DNA from: Parasitella parasitica
Lineage: Eukaryota; Mucoromycota; Mucoromycetes; Mucorales; Mucoraceae
Length of the DNA: 46,880 nt
Reading direction: 5' to 3'
Assembly: GCA_025201805.1 (NCBI GenBank)
Contig: MU619372.1
Coordinates: 29,987 to 76,866, forward strand
Shown here: positions 32,652-44,221 of the stretch, one piece after another
How positions within the stretch are numbered: the stretch's first letter is position 1
How the letters are laid out: each line of letters begins with the position of its first letter
Translations under genes and position numbers: made by a program
The notes under the pieces: generated by a model
Told to the model about the DNA's origin: nothing
Database searches by the model: none
Seen by the model: the letters and a program-made list of their open reading frames with translations, nothing else

Positions 32652-34341
32652 TTATTTGCTTAATTTATCCAACGGATATAGTTTGTCAATGTTCTTTATC
32701 CAGTCGCTCATATCCGATTTTGAATGGGCTTGCAAAATGTAGGCATTGTTGTTTGTGTACAAGGAAAATACGTTATTACGCTATAATAAACACTTGAGTA
32801 TTTTCTGTCATTTTGTGATGTAACCAGCGAGTAACTCACCTTGATCATCTGCTCCAGTGCGCGATTATGATCAACTCTGACAGTTGAGATATTGATAATG
32901 CCCTTCTCTTCTTTCATTGATTGACTTGAGTAAATGTAAATATATGGCCTTATATTATTATTTTTTGTGCATAAAGGTTAGTCATTGTAAATTACAAATA
33001 GCGGGTCCAAATAAGCTTATACCTTCGCAAAACGAACCATCTTTTGACCCATTTATCATCCAGCGCGTTTTCTTGATAGGTTAGATATCCCGTTTTAGTA
33101 GCATTGTCACTAATCAATATCGCATTAATTATCTGGAGGCGCAAAAACTATGTTTAAGTCTTACAATTCGGTCACGAGCTTGACTTCCGATATCAGCTTG
33201 GACGAATTCCATGCTTCTTTTTGTATCAAATCCAAGTCTTGCATACCAGGGATAGGTGGATCCTGAGTAAGGATAATCTATTAAAAAAAAAAACGTATGA
33301 TGGTTAGATTACTGTTACACCAACGGCCTGCAATTATATCATGCATACATCCTTGTCTGTTCCCCATTTACTATTCCAAATCGTTAATACTTTTTGGATC
33401 AGATCGGATTGCTTGGGCTGCAAGAAAGTGCCAGAAGATTTGCCAAGAGACTCTTTATCTGCATTCATGGATCCATGGCTTGTTTGTGATCGAGCAGTAT
33501 GCAACATGAGCGTCTGGGTTGTGTCCGCTACTTGATTTTTTCTGCAAATGCGTTCTTGAATGTGTCGGAAATCATTAATCAACGAAACACCACGAGGACG
33601 CCATGAGCCCAAAGACTCTTCTCCAGGCACGTATTTCGTGGCTGTATTCAACCGCCACAATTGGCTAACCCGGCGAGTCATTGGAGAGCGAAGGTGAATC
33701 AAAAAGACGCCACTGCATTTGTCCAAGCTTTTGTGTGATCCCAAGAGCTTTCGAAGACGAAAGTTGGATGTATCTCGGCCCTGAATACGCACAGCAATGT
33801 CCATACTACACGGGATGGCCTTGGAGCATTTCTCCACTTCAATCTCCCATTTTAAATTGAGCAGAATGCGATTGTTTGAAGCTGTCAATTGATTGAGAGT
33901 CGGGCAATCGTGTTGCGACGAATCCCACGATCCTTCAGCAACGAGGACGCTGGTGCCATCAGTATTGTATTGGACTTTTTGGCGTGATAATAAGCGGATA
34001 CCGATATCTTCATGTGTAGGCGAGTTGATAATGCGACCTTTGGAATCCATGAATCGGACTTGGCCGATTGTTGCCTTGGAAACTTTGCTCCAGAGTAACT
34101 GCCGCCCAGACGTGTGTGACAAAGTAATGCAGATGCGACGCTGCAAACCTTGTCGCAAGCTGAAGACGCCTCGATCGTGTGGATTTTGAGATTCCACTTG
34201 AACAGGCACATATTCACCGTTTGGCATCAGCTCACAAATCTGAATCCAAGCAAGGACATCATGTCTCTCGGTAGCCAAAAGTTCTTCTTCGGGACGACGA
34301 TCTATGCTCGATGGTCCTTGCTGTGGTTGCTGTAGCTGATT

Positions 34342-34374
<33 letters not shown>

Positions 34375-37300
34375 TTGCTGCTGCTGAGGATTTTGTTGCT
34401 TAGAAGCCAACATTTCTGCTAAACGAGGTTTTTCACGTTGATCATCCCAGCGTTCGTAAGCGGACAATATCTTTGGCTGTGCAATGCCATACACCTCAAA
34501 AGCAATCATCTTATGCAGCAAAATGTCTTTTGTAACTTTAGTAACAACGATAGATAATGTTTGGCTGTAATCAAGCGAGATGTTACTGTTGCTGCCAAAT
34601 CCACTGATGGGATCAGTAGCAAACAGTTTGTCAGCCGAGGAATAAGGTGCGATGCCACCAAACGAGGAGAGACGATACTGCACATGGAGTTGAGTGAATT
34701 CAGCCTCATTGAGTCCAATAAGCTCCAACAATCGAATTTCAAAGAGCAACTGCTGACCGACTTGCAATGCATCATCATCCTCAGCAGTTTTTTCAGCCTG
34801 TAGTTCATTGGCATCCGATTGTTTTGCAGCAAGATACTTGGATGCTGTGCCCGATCGAGCTATTGGAGACACCAACAACTTCAGCTTACCTTTGACTTGG
34901 CCAGTGATTCGACACAAGATCTCGACGCAGCTTTCATACGCTTGTTGCTTACTGTTCAAATTGCGTACAGACACCGAAGCGCTTCCCACAAACGAATACT
35001 TTGGGCATGGCAATTCGTAGAAAGAATCTTCCCAATTGAAGTGCTTGCGATACTGAGGTTTGTCGACGAGGTCACGAAGGTTTCTCATCTTGTGCAAACG
35101 AGCCTTCAGCTTGTCAAGCGACCAAACATAGATGGCCTGGTTCTTGTGGTCGATGACACGAATACCAACACAAGGCTTGGGGCTGCTTATTAACGTCTCG
35201 TCTTGCTGGTCGTCTTGGTCAAACTGCTGCAGACTGGATGTTTCTTCCCAGTGAGACTTGAGCTGTGCGTAATCTTCTTCAATGACTGTAAACTGGTAGA
35301 CGACATTCTTTTCCAATTCACGGGATATGATGTTGGCTTCTTTTAATAAAACAGCGTGCGTCAAGACCACTTCTGCCATGGTGACATGGTGAAGTCGCTT
35401 CCAGCGCTGAAAGACGGTTTGAACGAGTTTTTTTTGATGAGGCGAGTAGACAGATGCGCCGCTGGTTGCGCTATTATAATCAGCTCCCATTGACGACATG
35501 CGGTGCAGTTCAGCTTCGTAAAAACTGCGCTGAAGATCTAATTCCTTTTGATGCTTTTTCTTGACCTCTTTGAATTTTTCCTGCAAAGGAGACTGAACCA
35601 CCAATGTTGCGTCTGTGTAGATACTGCCGTCATCAGTCACTGTAGCTGCTGTGGACAATCGGCGTAAACTGCTTGAAGCAGACTCATCATCGGCGAAATC
35701 TGTGCGGCTATCTGCTCGGCTGTCCGTGCGAATGCGTCTTGAATTGCGGATTCTGCCAAGATTGCCCCATAATTTCTCGATTTCTTCGTCTGACAATGTT
35801 TTGACATTCTCTTCCAAGGCATAGTGATTGCGCATAGCTTCCAAGCGAGCGTAATTCCAATCCATAACATCCGAATTCACGATACCGTTGCTGAGGTCGG
35901 CGCTTGTGATGTTATCATCTTCTTCTGAGCTAAATAAGCCTAGCGACGAGCGATCTGTGCAAGAGCTAGCAGTAGTAGCTCTCAAGGCATCGTTTCTCTC
36001 TCTGCGTACTTCTTCTGGATGGTTGAATCGAAATATATGATGGTGCCCCAAAATAATGCGATATCCATTTTTGAGACGACGGGGCTCGCTGATGCGTATG
36101 CCGTTCACCATAGTCATGGCTTCCTTATGGTTTGGATACAATGTCACTGTATTGTCAGGACCTGCTTCGAACCAACAGTGCTCGTCTTGGATATTGGAGC
36201 CACTGAGTCGAATCTCACAATCGACGCTACTCTCTTGTCTGCCAACACGAGTCTTGCCTGCTTTGATTTGATACATGAGGCATTCTGACATGAGGGGGTC
36301 TTCGTTGAGATTGACAATGAACGGAATGGTCTTGGGCATGTAAATACCCATGTTGCTTTTGTCGATGGTGATACCCAGCTCCTTCAATGTCTTTTCTCGG
36401 TCTGAATGAATCTGTTGCGTGCGTTTCAGCTTCTCTTCCCAGGTTTCGTTGAGATTGGCAAGCAGCTTTTCTGAGCTTTGCAGCTGGTCTACGATTTCTT
36501 GTTTGGTCATTTCCTTTGTGTTGCCTTGATCGTCTTGGATAATAAGCACTTGGTTCGCATTCTTGATGGCTGAATGAGTTGGTATTGGAGTTAGCGGCCC
36601 GTCTATGCCAGTGCTTGTGCTTTCCTGTCTGAAGGCACTGGAGGCAGTTAATTCGTCGACTACCTCAGGAGCATGCACTCGCAAGCGATCACGAAGCGTT
36701 GCCAGCTCTTCTTTCAACTCGCGAATCATCTTGGCGTTAGGGTCTTCATTGACCACTGCCTTGTTTTGAATCTTCTTTGCCTGATCAGCATATCTTAGCG
36801 TACTCAATGTCTCGTCGTAGTCTGCTGGTGAAATCGCAGCGATCATGGCAGTTTTAGAATTTCCACCCAACGAGTCTTTGAGCAACCAAGTCAGTACTGA
36901 ATCGCGATATGGGATAAAGACTTCCTTTTGCTTCTTGCCGCTCTTTTTAGGTGCTGCATCTGCAATTGACTGATCTGCTAGGCCAGAAATGACTTTTCCG
37001 AGTGTTGTTAATGATCGATTGATGTTGGCACCCTCTTTCAAACGAGCGCCAGTAGCGCCAGTGCTGTTTGCACGTTCGCTACCAGCCAAATCGACCAGAC
37101 TGTGTATATGCGTGCGTTTACGCGGACGATTAGACACTAGAATGATTATATAAGACATTTTGATTTTACCTGATACGAGCTACTTTTTCAGTCTCTTGCT
37201 TTGTGGTTTCATCTAATCTTGTCTGTGTTAAAAACAGCGTAAATACGGCATGAGATCTGGAGGAGGTCTCGTTCATGTTTGTCGCCGCAATGGTGCGAGC

Positions 37301-38030
37301 TTTGTTGCCTTCGTCCATCAGGTGATTGATGTCATCGAACGATCGCACAACTAGGCGAGACAGATCTTCGACGTAAGGTCCAAGCGATGGATGCTCACGG
37401 ACTTTGAGGTTGCCCTTGTTTTTGGGGTTCAATAGATCACGCACTTTTTCATTGTAGATTTCGATGTAAGAGACTTCCAATCGGTATGTAAGGTTGGTCT
37501 CGCTGTTTTTTTGGATGCGGTTGAACAATTCCTCGCAGGTTTTTGGTATGATACCTTTATCTTCGCCATAACCCATCTAAACAAGTAAAGAATGAGGTCT
37601 CTGTGTGTGTGTATGTGTGTGCTTATTGAAGGGTGGTAGTTACCATTGAGTACGACTTTCCTGAGCCTGTTTGGCCATCTATTGTAATTCCAATTTATTA
37701 GGACATGTTTGAATGTATTGAATTGCACTTACAAGCAAAAATACAGCAATTATAGCCATCGAATGCATGGTTGAGCAGATCTTCACCAAGATCATTGTAA
37801 ACCATTTCTTGATCTGCATAAGTTGGGTCATTTTTATCTGCAGACCAATAAGACTTATCGAATGTAAATGCTTTCACATCTTCCATATCACGATTTCCTT
37901 TGTGATCTGGTGGTTTAGTGATGATTGTTTGATCCCCTTCCATTCGAATTAGACATGTAGCTCCGCGCGCAATTTCTCTAGAGTTTAACGGTCGGCATCG
38001 AACAACAACTTTGATGTTTCCACCACTCAT
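32652..38030 (-). CDS. Kinesin-3 motor protein (Unc104/KIF1A-like)
   Basis: Eight exons on the minus strand: 38030-37733, 37678-37644, 37576-37170, 37099-33349, 33277-33165, 33109-33023, 32948-32840 and 32780-32652. They give 1642 residues, full length for fungal kinesin-3, which carries endosomes and vesicles toward microtubule plus ends. The motor is residues 1 to about 360: [14 protein letters not shown], the P-loop GQTGSGKS (102-109, carried by a 35-nt exon), [11 protein letters not shown] (switch I) and SLVDLAGSE (switch II, restored by a splice). An FHA domain spans about 505-615 (RVGRQ...HCWFEA), followed by KIF1B-type and DUF3694-type regions, a Gln tract (about 34339-34387) and a C-terminal lipid-binding PH domain (about 1537-1636; [20 protein letters not shown] and the closing Trp in SDWIKNID). 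The PH exons are small and easily missed. Start and domain order match the family. Confidence 0.95.
34339..34387 (-). repeat. CAG/CAA glutamine tract in the kinesin-3 gene
   Basis: A run of CTG/TTG triplets on the plus strand encodes about 16 glutamines between the DUF3694-type and PH regions of the kinesin. It is a likely site of length polymorphism. Confidence 0.9.
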
Positions 38031-38200
38031 TCTGTATAAAATATGTGAGTTGGCTGGATATGATATTTTGTTGGCTTCTTGGATGCATACTTTACTAAAT
38101 TTCACTTGGGTTTCTAAAAAAATATATATATTTGTCGTTATATTGTTGTATCAAATTCAAATTTTCTTCAAAGAACAATGGTTTGGAGTTGTAAATACTG

Positions 38201-38259
<59 letters not shown>

Positions 38260-38657
38260 GAAAAAGGGGAAAAACCACAAAAAATAATGCTACAGCGAAA
38301 TTAGGTATTTAATTAACAGGAAAGAGGGGGGGTGGATAGAGGTGACACAGTGCCAAATGACACTTTTTGTTAAAATTAGCTCACGATACACAACGCTTTG
38401 TAACAGATTGATGAGAGATCAAGAGCTTTCATTTATTATCGAGCTATGCAGGTTTCTTTAAGATATACATTGCTATGTTGATTGATAAGGTATTTTTAAG
38501 CATACTGGTTTATTATCATGGCCTTGAGACTTCTGTATGTATATTACGTTCATTCTTCCAACACAATGACAACAAGCACCAGTATTGAATGAGCAAGTGC
38601 AGCGATTTGATGGTATCAACACAGCTTTATTAACATTATTATTATTAGCAATGATTT
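38031..38657. promoter_or_regulatory. Kinesin-3 upstream region with A57 tract
   Basis: About 630 bp between the kinesin start and the acyltransferase stop. It contains a 57-bp A run (38201-38257; poly(T) on the kinesin sense strand) about 170 bp before the kinesin ATG, and a G-rich block near 38325. No exon was recognised. Confidence 0.5.
38201..38257 (-). repeat. Homopolymer A57 (T57 in kinesin sense) upstream of kinesin-3
   Basis: An uninterrupted run of 57 A. On the sense strand of the kinesin gene it is poly(T), the same sense orientation as the T61 tract before the Sur2-like gene. The exact length is uncertain for technical reasons. Confidence 0.8.
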
Positions 38658-40905
38658 TTAATCAACCTCAGAGTCATCAGAGCTACTGCTAGCATTTGAG
38701 TTGAAATTGAACAGTTTCTTATCATCAACCCATTTAGTTAGCACTGCAGGCGCAATATCCAAGCCGTTAAAAATTCGTCTTGTTTTCGCCTTTTCGTGCA
38801 GCTCCATCTTATCAAACTTGCTTTTATCAAAGTCGCTCAAGGCTGTGGAGCCGTTTTCGTCCACAAACGCTGTGATTGTATCAGACAAGTTTTCTCTCAT
38901 TCTGCGCAACTCAGCGGCACCGTCAGGGTTGCTCAATGACATGAATAATGGCCTCAGGGAGCTGTAAATGTCCATACTATTTTCGAGCACCAAGATGCAA
39001 GCGTATTGGATGAATGGCAAGGCAACCCACACAAGCAGTGAGAGTTCAAAAGAGTGCGAGTAGTCATGGATATACAAGTACAAGAACAACAAAAACGAGT
39101 AGAGACTGTACAATGCAGGCATACCAACTAACGCTACTAATATCTTCCAGGTTGCAAGCACATCACGCGCCGCAATTTTGACAGAGGATCCTGCTAGTGC
39201 CTCTGTTTACATCACATGAGCAACTGCATAGCACACAATTTTCGATTATATTAAAATAAAAATGGTTTACCTTCTTGCTTTTTTTGGCTGATCATGAGCG
39301 ATAAGATAATCAGTGGTGAGTTGATCAAAAGCCTATAATGCAAATGCGTTAATACTTTTTGCGTTTTTCTCTTTTACATGCATCAGGTAATACTTACGAA
39401 GGAAAACCGAAAATAGCCAAGAAAATGAGCTTAATGATACGAGATACCAAAATGGGGGCCGCAGAATATGCAGTATATTGTGTTCTGGCCACTTGGTAGT
39501 CTCGCAAGCCAAAATACTTTAGCGTGTTGTTGTAGGCTTTGATTCGATGAGCAAGGTCAACCAGCCGGAGATCTTTTTCGAAATAACTGTAGCCCAGCAG
39601 GAATCTTCGATTTAATTCAACAACCTGATCGATGGTCAATTTATGTTCTGATGCAGGCCTATACAGACGACGTGCAGTAGCAATAATCTATTCAATATGT
39701 CTTTCAATACCGCCTTCAAGTCCTAAATTATTCGCAAATACCATGAGTGTATCGTAGTTGGGTGCATTTACTGTGACACTTTTGAGCCCCTCGTATCCAG
39801 ATTCTAGCACTTTGGATATAGCGGCATGCTTGGAGGGTCCGCCTTTAATATAATCCTCTACTAAACCAGGCTCAATCGAGATAGGAACACCATAGGAAAC
39901 AACTGCGCGTGATCGAAATCGATGAGGATGAAAGTAATTGAGACCAACAGGCACAATTTTGATTTTGAGGTTCTTGTTTTCAGCCATAGCACTCAAAGCC
40001 ATGATGGCAAAGCCAGCTTTTTTTTTTTTCTGTATTAGGGCGATACTTGATAAACAAATAAGGAGACAACGAGCTCTTACCTTTGAGTGGAAGCATTTCT
40101 GATCTGTCATGGCTGCCTCCTTCTGGGAAAATTACAATAGATTCATTCTGGTTTAATCTTTCATGCACCTTTTCATACAGTACGCCTTGGTCGACATGGG
40201 GAATGATTTTGTATGTGGGCGAATGAGAAATGTGGTCAATAGCCTCTGGTGTCAACTCTGTCTTCAATCGCAGCTCTGTGTCGGATACCACCTCGACAAC
40301 CTCAAACGAAAGTGATCGGGAGAGTACAATCATATCTCTGGGCGTTACTTGAGACTTGAAGAGGGTGTCCTTGCCATGTAATACAGCAGCAGATTCTTTG
40401 TTCGCTAATAGCTGACCTTTTCCTTTTGTAGCGAGATCTTGCGGGCGAATGACAGGAACTAAGTATCCACACGGAATCGTTTCAATATCAAACCACTTTA
40501 AGCTGCTGTTAATAGAGACTTACTTGCTTTCAGCGCATGGGCAGCCGTTCCAATAATTTTGCGCTTGAAAGAGGCTTCTGCCATCAAGGGGGAGAATCTG
40601 CGAGGATTGGAGATGATCACCATTCCTGGGTCGACAAATCTACAGCATCACAAATTAAACACTCGGTACTGTGATAGTTCAAAATAGCTCTTACTTACTG
40701 ATTTGCATGTGGAGCAACAATGAAAATACATGGATCTTCCTTGGGCACATTGTGAGCACCACTTTTATCTTGAGATTAATTTTCATCTGATAAACATGAG
40801 GTCCTGCCTGTAAATTGTACATTACCTCACTTTGATTTCTTTAAAGAAGACATCCGTTATAAGCTTAAACAGCAGCTTTATGCCGTCGTATGCGTCTTTT
40901 GTCAT
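38658..40905 (-). CDS. Glycerol-3-phosphate/DHAP O-acyltransferase (Sct1/Gpt2-like)
   Basis: Eight exons on the minus strand: 40905-40826, 40761-40699, 40639-40524, 40458-40081, 40016-39742, 39687-39398, 39332-39271 and 39202-38658. They give 602 residues. The enzyme performs the first acylation of glycerolipid synthesis in the ER. The acyltransferase blocks are present: APHANQFVDP (catalytic His and Asp, formed by a splice), the block around TPRDM, FPEGGSHDRSEMLPLK (glycerol-phosphate binding) and IVPVGLNYFHPHRFRSRAVV. The C-terminal part has two to three hydrophobic segments and a Ser/Asp-rich cytosolic tail ending SSSSDDSEVD, which resembles a casein kinase 2 target. All seven introns are short and GT-AG; one acceptor lies in an A-rich run (AAAAAAG) and was chosen because it restores LKAGFAIMALSA. 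It is somewhat shorter than the yeast enzymes. Confidence 0.94.
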
Positions 40906-42215
40906 CTCGAAAATAAGCAATGAAGGAGGAGAGAGGAGAAAAATCACGTCAAGTTTATGAAATTTATAGCTTTTTTTTTTTTTCTTCACATGGAAAAGGG
41001 TGGGCTTGAAATAGTTGTGGCACAAAATGCAATGATTATAAAGGAGATATACGTATATACCATGAACCAAAGCTATTTTTATAACTGCCACAGCAAACTC
41101 TTGTATACGTATTACAAAACAACTTCTGCATTTGTCATCAAGCGCCATATATTGTTTAAAATTTGACTTTTAGGATTTAAAATAAAGAAGGCAACACTAA
41201 AACACAGTTACAATTTGATGATATTTGGTTGATATTTATTTGACAGAAACATGGATGTATATCTGACTTACTAGCAAGAACAGTGTATTGATGAGTAACA
41301 TATGCGCTGTTCATTTAGTATGCCAGAAGGGTAAGTGTACAGACTTTTTATATATTAAGGTTTCCAGTTAGAATCTCCACATGAAGAACTAAATATGAAT
41401 AAGATAGAATCTAGTGTATCAAATTACACACATACTTAATAATTACACAAGAGCCATAACTCTGGAGGGCTGTATTAAAAGATGCGAACACTCTCTGTAT
41501 AATCTTGTTGCTGATCCACATTAAATAATGCTTTTGTGCAAACAAGGTTTCTACCCGAGATACAGAATGATAGCCGCTCCAGATGATGATTGATGCAGTT
41601 TTTATCATCATATCAGAACAATACATTTGGTATAATGTCGGAATTTGAGACAATGATATATTCTTTCAAGTATGATGAATTCGAATACTCTCCGTTGTTG
41701 TAATTATGCTTAAATAATAAAGAACCCGATTTCATAGCATATATGTCAATGGTACGTACACAGAAAAATCTGCTACACAAATTTGATTCAACTATGAATA
41801 TCAAATGCTCATTTTTTAAGACAATTAAGTCAATGTACCCACAATGAAGAGTGATTCTTTGGCATATATATTCCATATTGGCTTTTATTTGAATTAACAC
41901 TTTTACTTAATATGATAAATATCTGAAATAGGATTATCAATCTCTTATGTCTACTTTCATGGATCTTTTGTGCAAAATTTTAATTTGTGTATATATCTGA
42001 TTGAAAAACGAAATAATAAAGAACCTATTTTATCTCAAAAATCTTCTCATATAAAATGGAACCTACTTTTACATCTCTTGTCGTACAATAGCTTTGACAC
42101 TCAACTTCAAAACAATATAAATAGCAGATCATATGTCAAATTGAATAAATCTCATCTTTTAACTGATATATATTTGCCTTATTGAATTTACAATTGTCAC
42201 GACATTCTGAACATG
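40906..42215. other. AT-rich intergenic region at the edge of the accessory zone
   Basis: About 1.3 kb with only short unrecognisable frames on both strands (for example 41613-41900 minus and 41970-42185 plus). It is more AT-rich than the gene-bearing part and could contain decayed elements, but I could identify none. Confidence 0.45.
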
Positions 42216-42370
42216 TGTCGTGTGCAGAGATGTGTTGCTCTGATAAGTGTATGATAAGTGTATAAAGTATAAAATAAGAGATGAAAGATAGATGATGTTT
42301 ATTCTTTTGTATTTCAATTGATATTTATAATAACTAAAAGTGTACACAAAAAGTCTGCGTGTACCTGACA
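42216..42370 (-). mobile_element. Solo LTR of the tRNA-linked Ty3-type element
   Basis: This 155-bp sequence begins TGTCGTGTGCAGAG and ends GTACCTGACA, giving TG...CA ends. It aligns along its whole length to the LTR at 45496-45649, with shared blocks such as TTTATTCTTTTGTATT and ATATTTATAATAACTAAAAG. It is flanked by CATG on both sides (42212-42215 and 42371-42374), which looks like a target-site duplication. No internal element sequence is attached, so it is a solo LTR formed by LTR recombination. Strand follows the element at 45.5 kb. It lies 67 bp downstream of the 3' end of a tRNA-Gly gene. Confidence 0.85.
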
Positions 42371-42437
42371 CATGACACAACTACGAAATTAAGAATAATT
42401 TCAAAACATCTCACGTTAATCAAAATTAAAAAATTGA

Positions 42438-42508
42438 TGCGTATACGGGGAATCGAACCCCGGTCGCCCGCTTGGAAGGCGAGCATTCTGCCACTAAACT
42501 AGACACGC
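42438..42508 (-). tRNA. tRNA-Gly(UCC), copy 1
   Basis: A 71-nt cloverleaf with acceptor stem GCGTGTC/TATACGC, discriminator A, anticodon loop CTTCCAA (anticodon TCC, reading GGA/GGG) and T arm CGGGG-TTCGATT-CCCCG. The internal B box GGTTCGATTCC is perfect, and a T6 terminator follows within a few bases on the minus strand. It is identical over 71 nt to copy 2 at 45372-45442. There is no intron. The base pair at the foot of the acceptor stem (C7-T66) is a mismatch in both copies. Confidence 0.96.
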
Positions 42509-43246
42509 TTTTAGCGATTTGTTACATGCGTATTTTTTCTGTTTTCAACTCACAATATACTATTTGTCAAAAAGGCAACTCATTTTCACGTGATGTTTAT
42601 GAAGAGTCAAGTAATACGTATTTTTAAATTGATTTGAATGCATGTTTATTCTGGAGTCTCAAGTGTTCTGAGGTGAAGGTCAATCTAAATTTAGCCTCTT
42701 ATTTTGGATTATATAATTGTTTTGCCGATGGCTAAATGTTGAAGTTCATGGTTACATTTTGATCTGGGGCATTTATTTTTACTTTGAAATGGAGATTTGA
42801 CAGTTCGATTTGACAGTTTATGATACTTTGAAATTTAGAAAGTAGACATGTAGATGTAGATAGACATTATGAAATCGTATAAAAACGATCATTTTATTTT
42901 TAATAAACCATATCGAATTTTTCTTTCTTTTACACTTTAGTTACTATTGTTATTTTTTCACATTAATTTAACACCAACTACCCTAGATCTTGATTCATTT
43001 TCTCGATGTACAATTTAAATAGCTCTTACAGTCTCCCTATTTACAAACAAATTTATATCACTTTGACTTACCTGCTCACTTACGAAGGTAATCATAAAAG
43101 AGAACTTGACATTTATCAGTTTGTGACAGATGTAAATTGTTTTTGCTGGTGCTAATTGATCATCCGCATGTGATCAGAGTCTGAGCCAATGGAAGCTACG
43201 TTCCTGAATCTGATGTTGAACTCTGGGAACATCTCATCTTAGATAT
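42509..43246. other. AT-rich spacer between tRNA-Gly copy 1 and the inverted repeat
   Basis: About 740 bp with no open frame of note. Beyond a short CATG/TAACAAA similarity next to the tRNA, it does not match the corresponding flank of tRNA-Gly copy 2. Confidence 0.45.
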
Positions 43247-44088
43247 ATATATGGAATTATGCGTCATACTTGAAATAAATCGAACTTTCTTACGTTTAAA
43301 ATTCTGTCGTATATAATTATTTGCTATTCTATCGCTGAGATACTATACCATCCTAGTTATTCGACATAATATACACTTAAACAACAGCAAAATAGTCTAA
43401 TTAGTCTCGGCATTGACCTGTTTACTGCAAGTGATCTTTCCAACACATCGCTACAAATGTTAAAAATCTGTACCGCAGAGTATCAAAAGATGATACACGT
43501 TTGTGCTGGTAAATTGTGAAATGAGTTGGTTTTTTTTATGAAGCAATTTGTTCTCCTAAGTTCGAATTGCCGAGATGAAATGTTTGTACAGAGGATATTC
43601 GTATTTGATTGAAGTAGTTGTTCCTAAGGGTTTACTGTTTTTCTGTGATCTGTTCTTCAATTGGAATAGGCAACAATTAATGAAAGCAAATTACGAAAGA
43701 AAAGCTCAATGTTTATTTGAAGATCAACTTCTACTTTTAGCATCTCAGGTACCAAAAGTTTTTGGACAGACTACTTGTGTACCTTCTCATGTCACGTGCT
43801 TCCTTTTTTGGTACTCTGACCATAATTACTCACTTCACGTATCAAACGTGATACTCTGCGGTGCGGGTTTTGTGAAATTGGTAGCGATGTTTTGGAAAGA
43901 TCTTGCAGTGAACAGGTCAATCCCGAGACTAATTAGACTGTTTTGCTGTTGTTTATGCGTATATTATGTCGAATAACTAGGATGGTATGGTATCTCAGCG
44001 ATAGAATAGCAAATTAGTATATATGACAGAATTTTAAACGTAAGAAAGTTCGATTTATTTCAAATATGAAGCATAATTCCCTATATAC
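43247..44088. repeat. Large imperfect inverted repeat (about 250-bp arms)
   Basis: The left arm is 43247-43500 and the right arm 43837-44088. The reverse complement of the right arm matches the left at most positions, with long shared stretches such as ATAAATCGAACTTTCTTACG, ATTTGCTATTCTATCGCTGA and CATCCTAGTTATTCGACATA. The spacer is about 336 bp and holds an open frame (43575-43976) that runs into the right arm and matches no family I know. A fold-back transposon or non-autonomous element with long terminal inverted repeats is likely. A Tc1/mariner remnant begins 134 bp to the right. Confidence 0.85.
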
Positions 44089-44221
44089 ACTCACTGATAA
44101 TAAATCAACAACCACGGTCACTATTTGTAGTAAATTTAAGAAAAATGAACATATCCTATCTACTTTCAAATTCACGTATCTCTACTATACAGTACTAAGA
44201 TATCCTTCTATAACTTTTACA

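Noticed and set aside
33148-33164. A 17-nt intron in the kinesin-3 PH region
   Set aside because: Too short for the spliceosome; the acceptor at 33110 gives a normal 55-nt intron and keeps the same frame.
33893-36288. Several plus-strand frames of 60-124 residues
   Set aside because: They lie opposite the long kinesin-3 exon, which has strong domain homology; they show no motifs of their own.
43575-43976. 133-residue protein gene inside the inverted repeat
   Set aside because: No family resemblance, and half of it is the right arm of the repeat; kept only as part of the repeat description.
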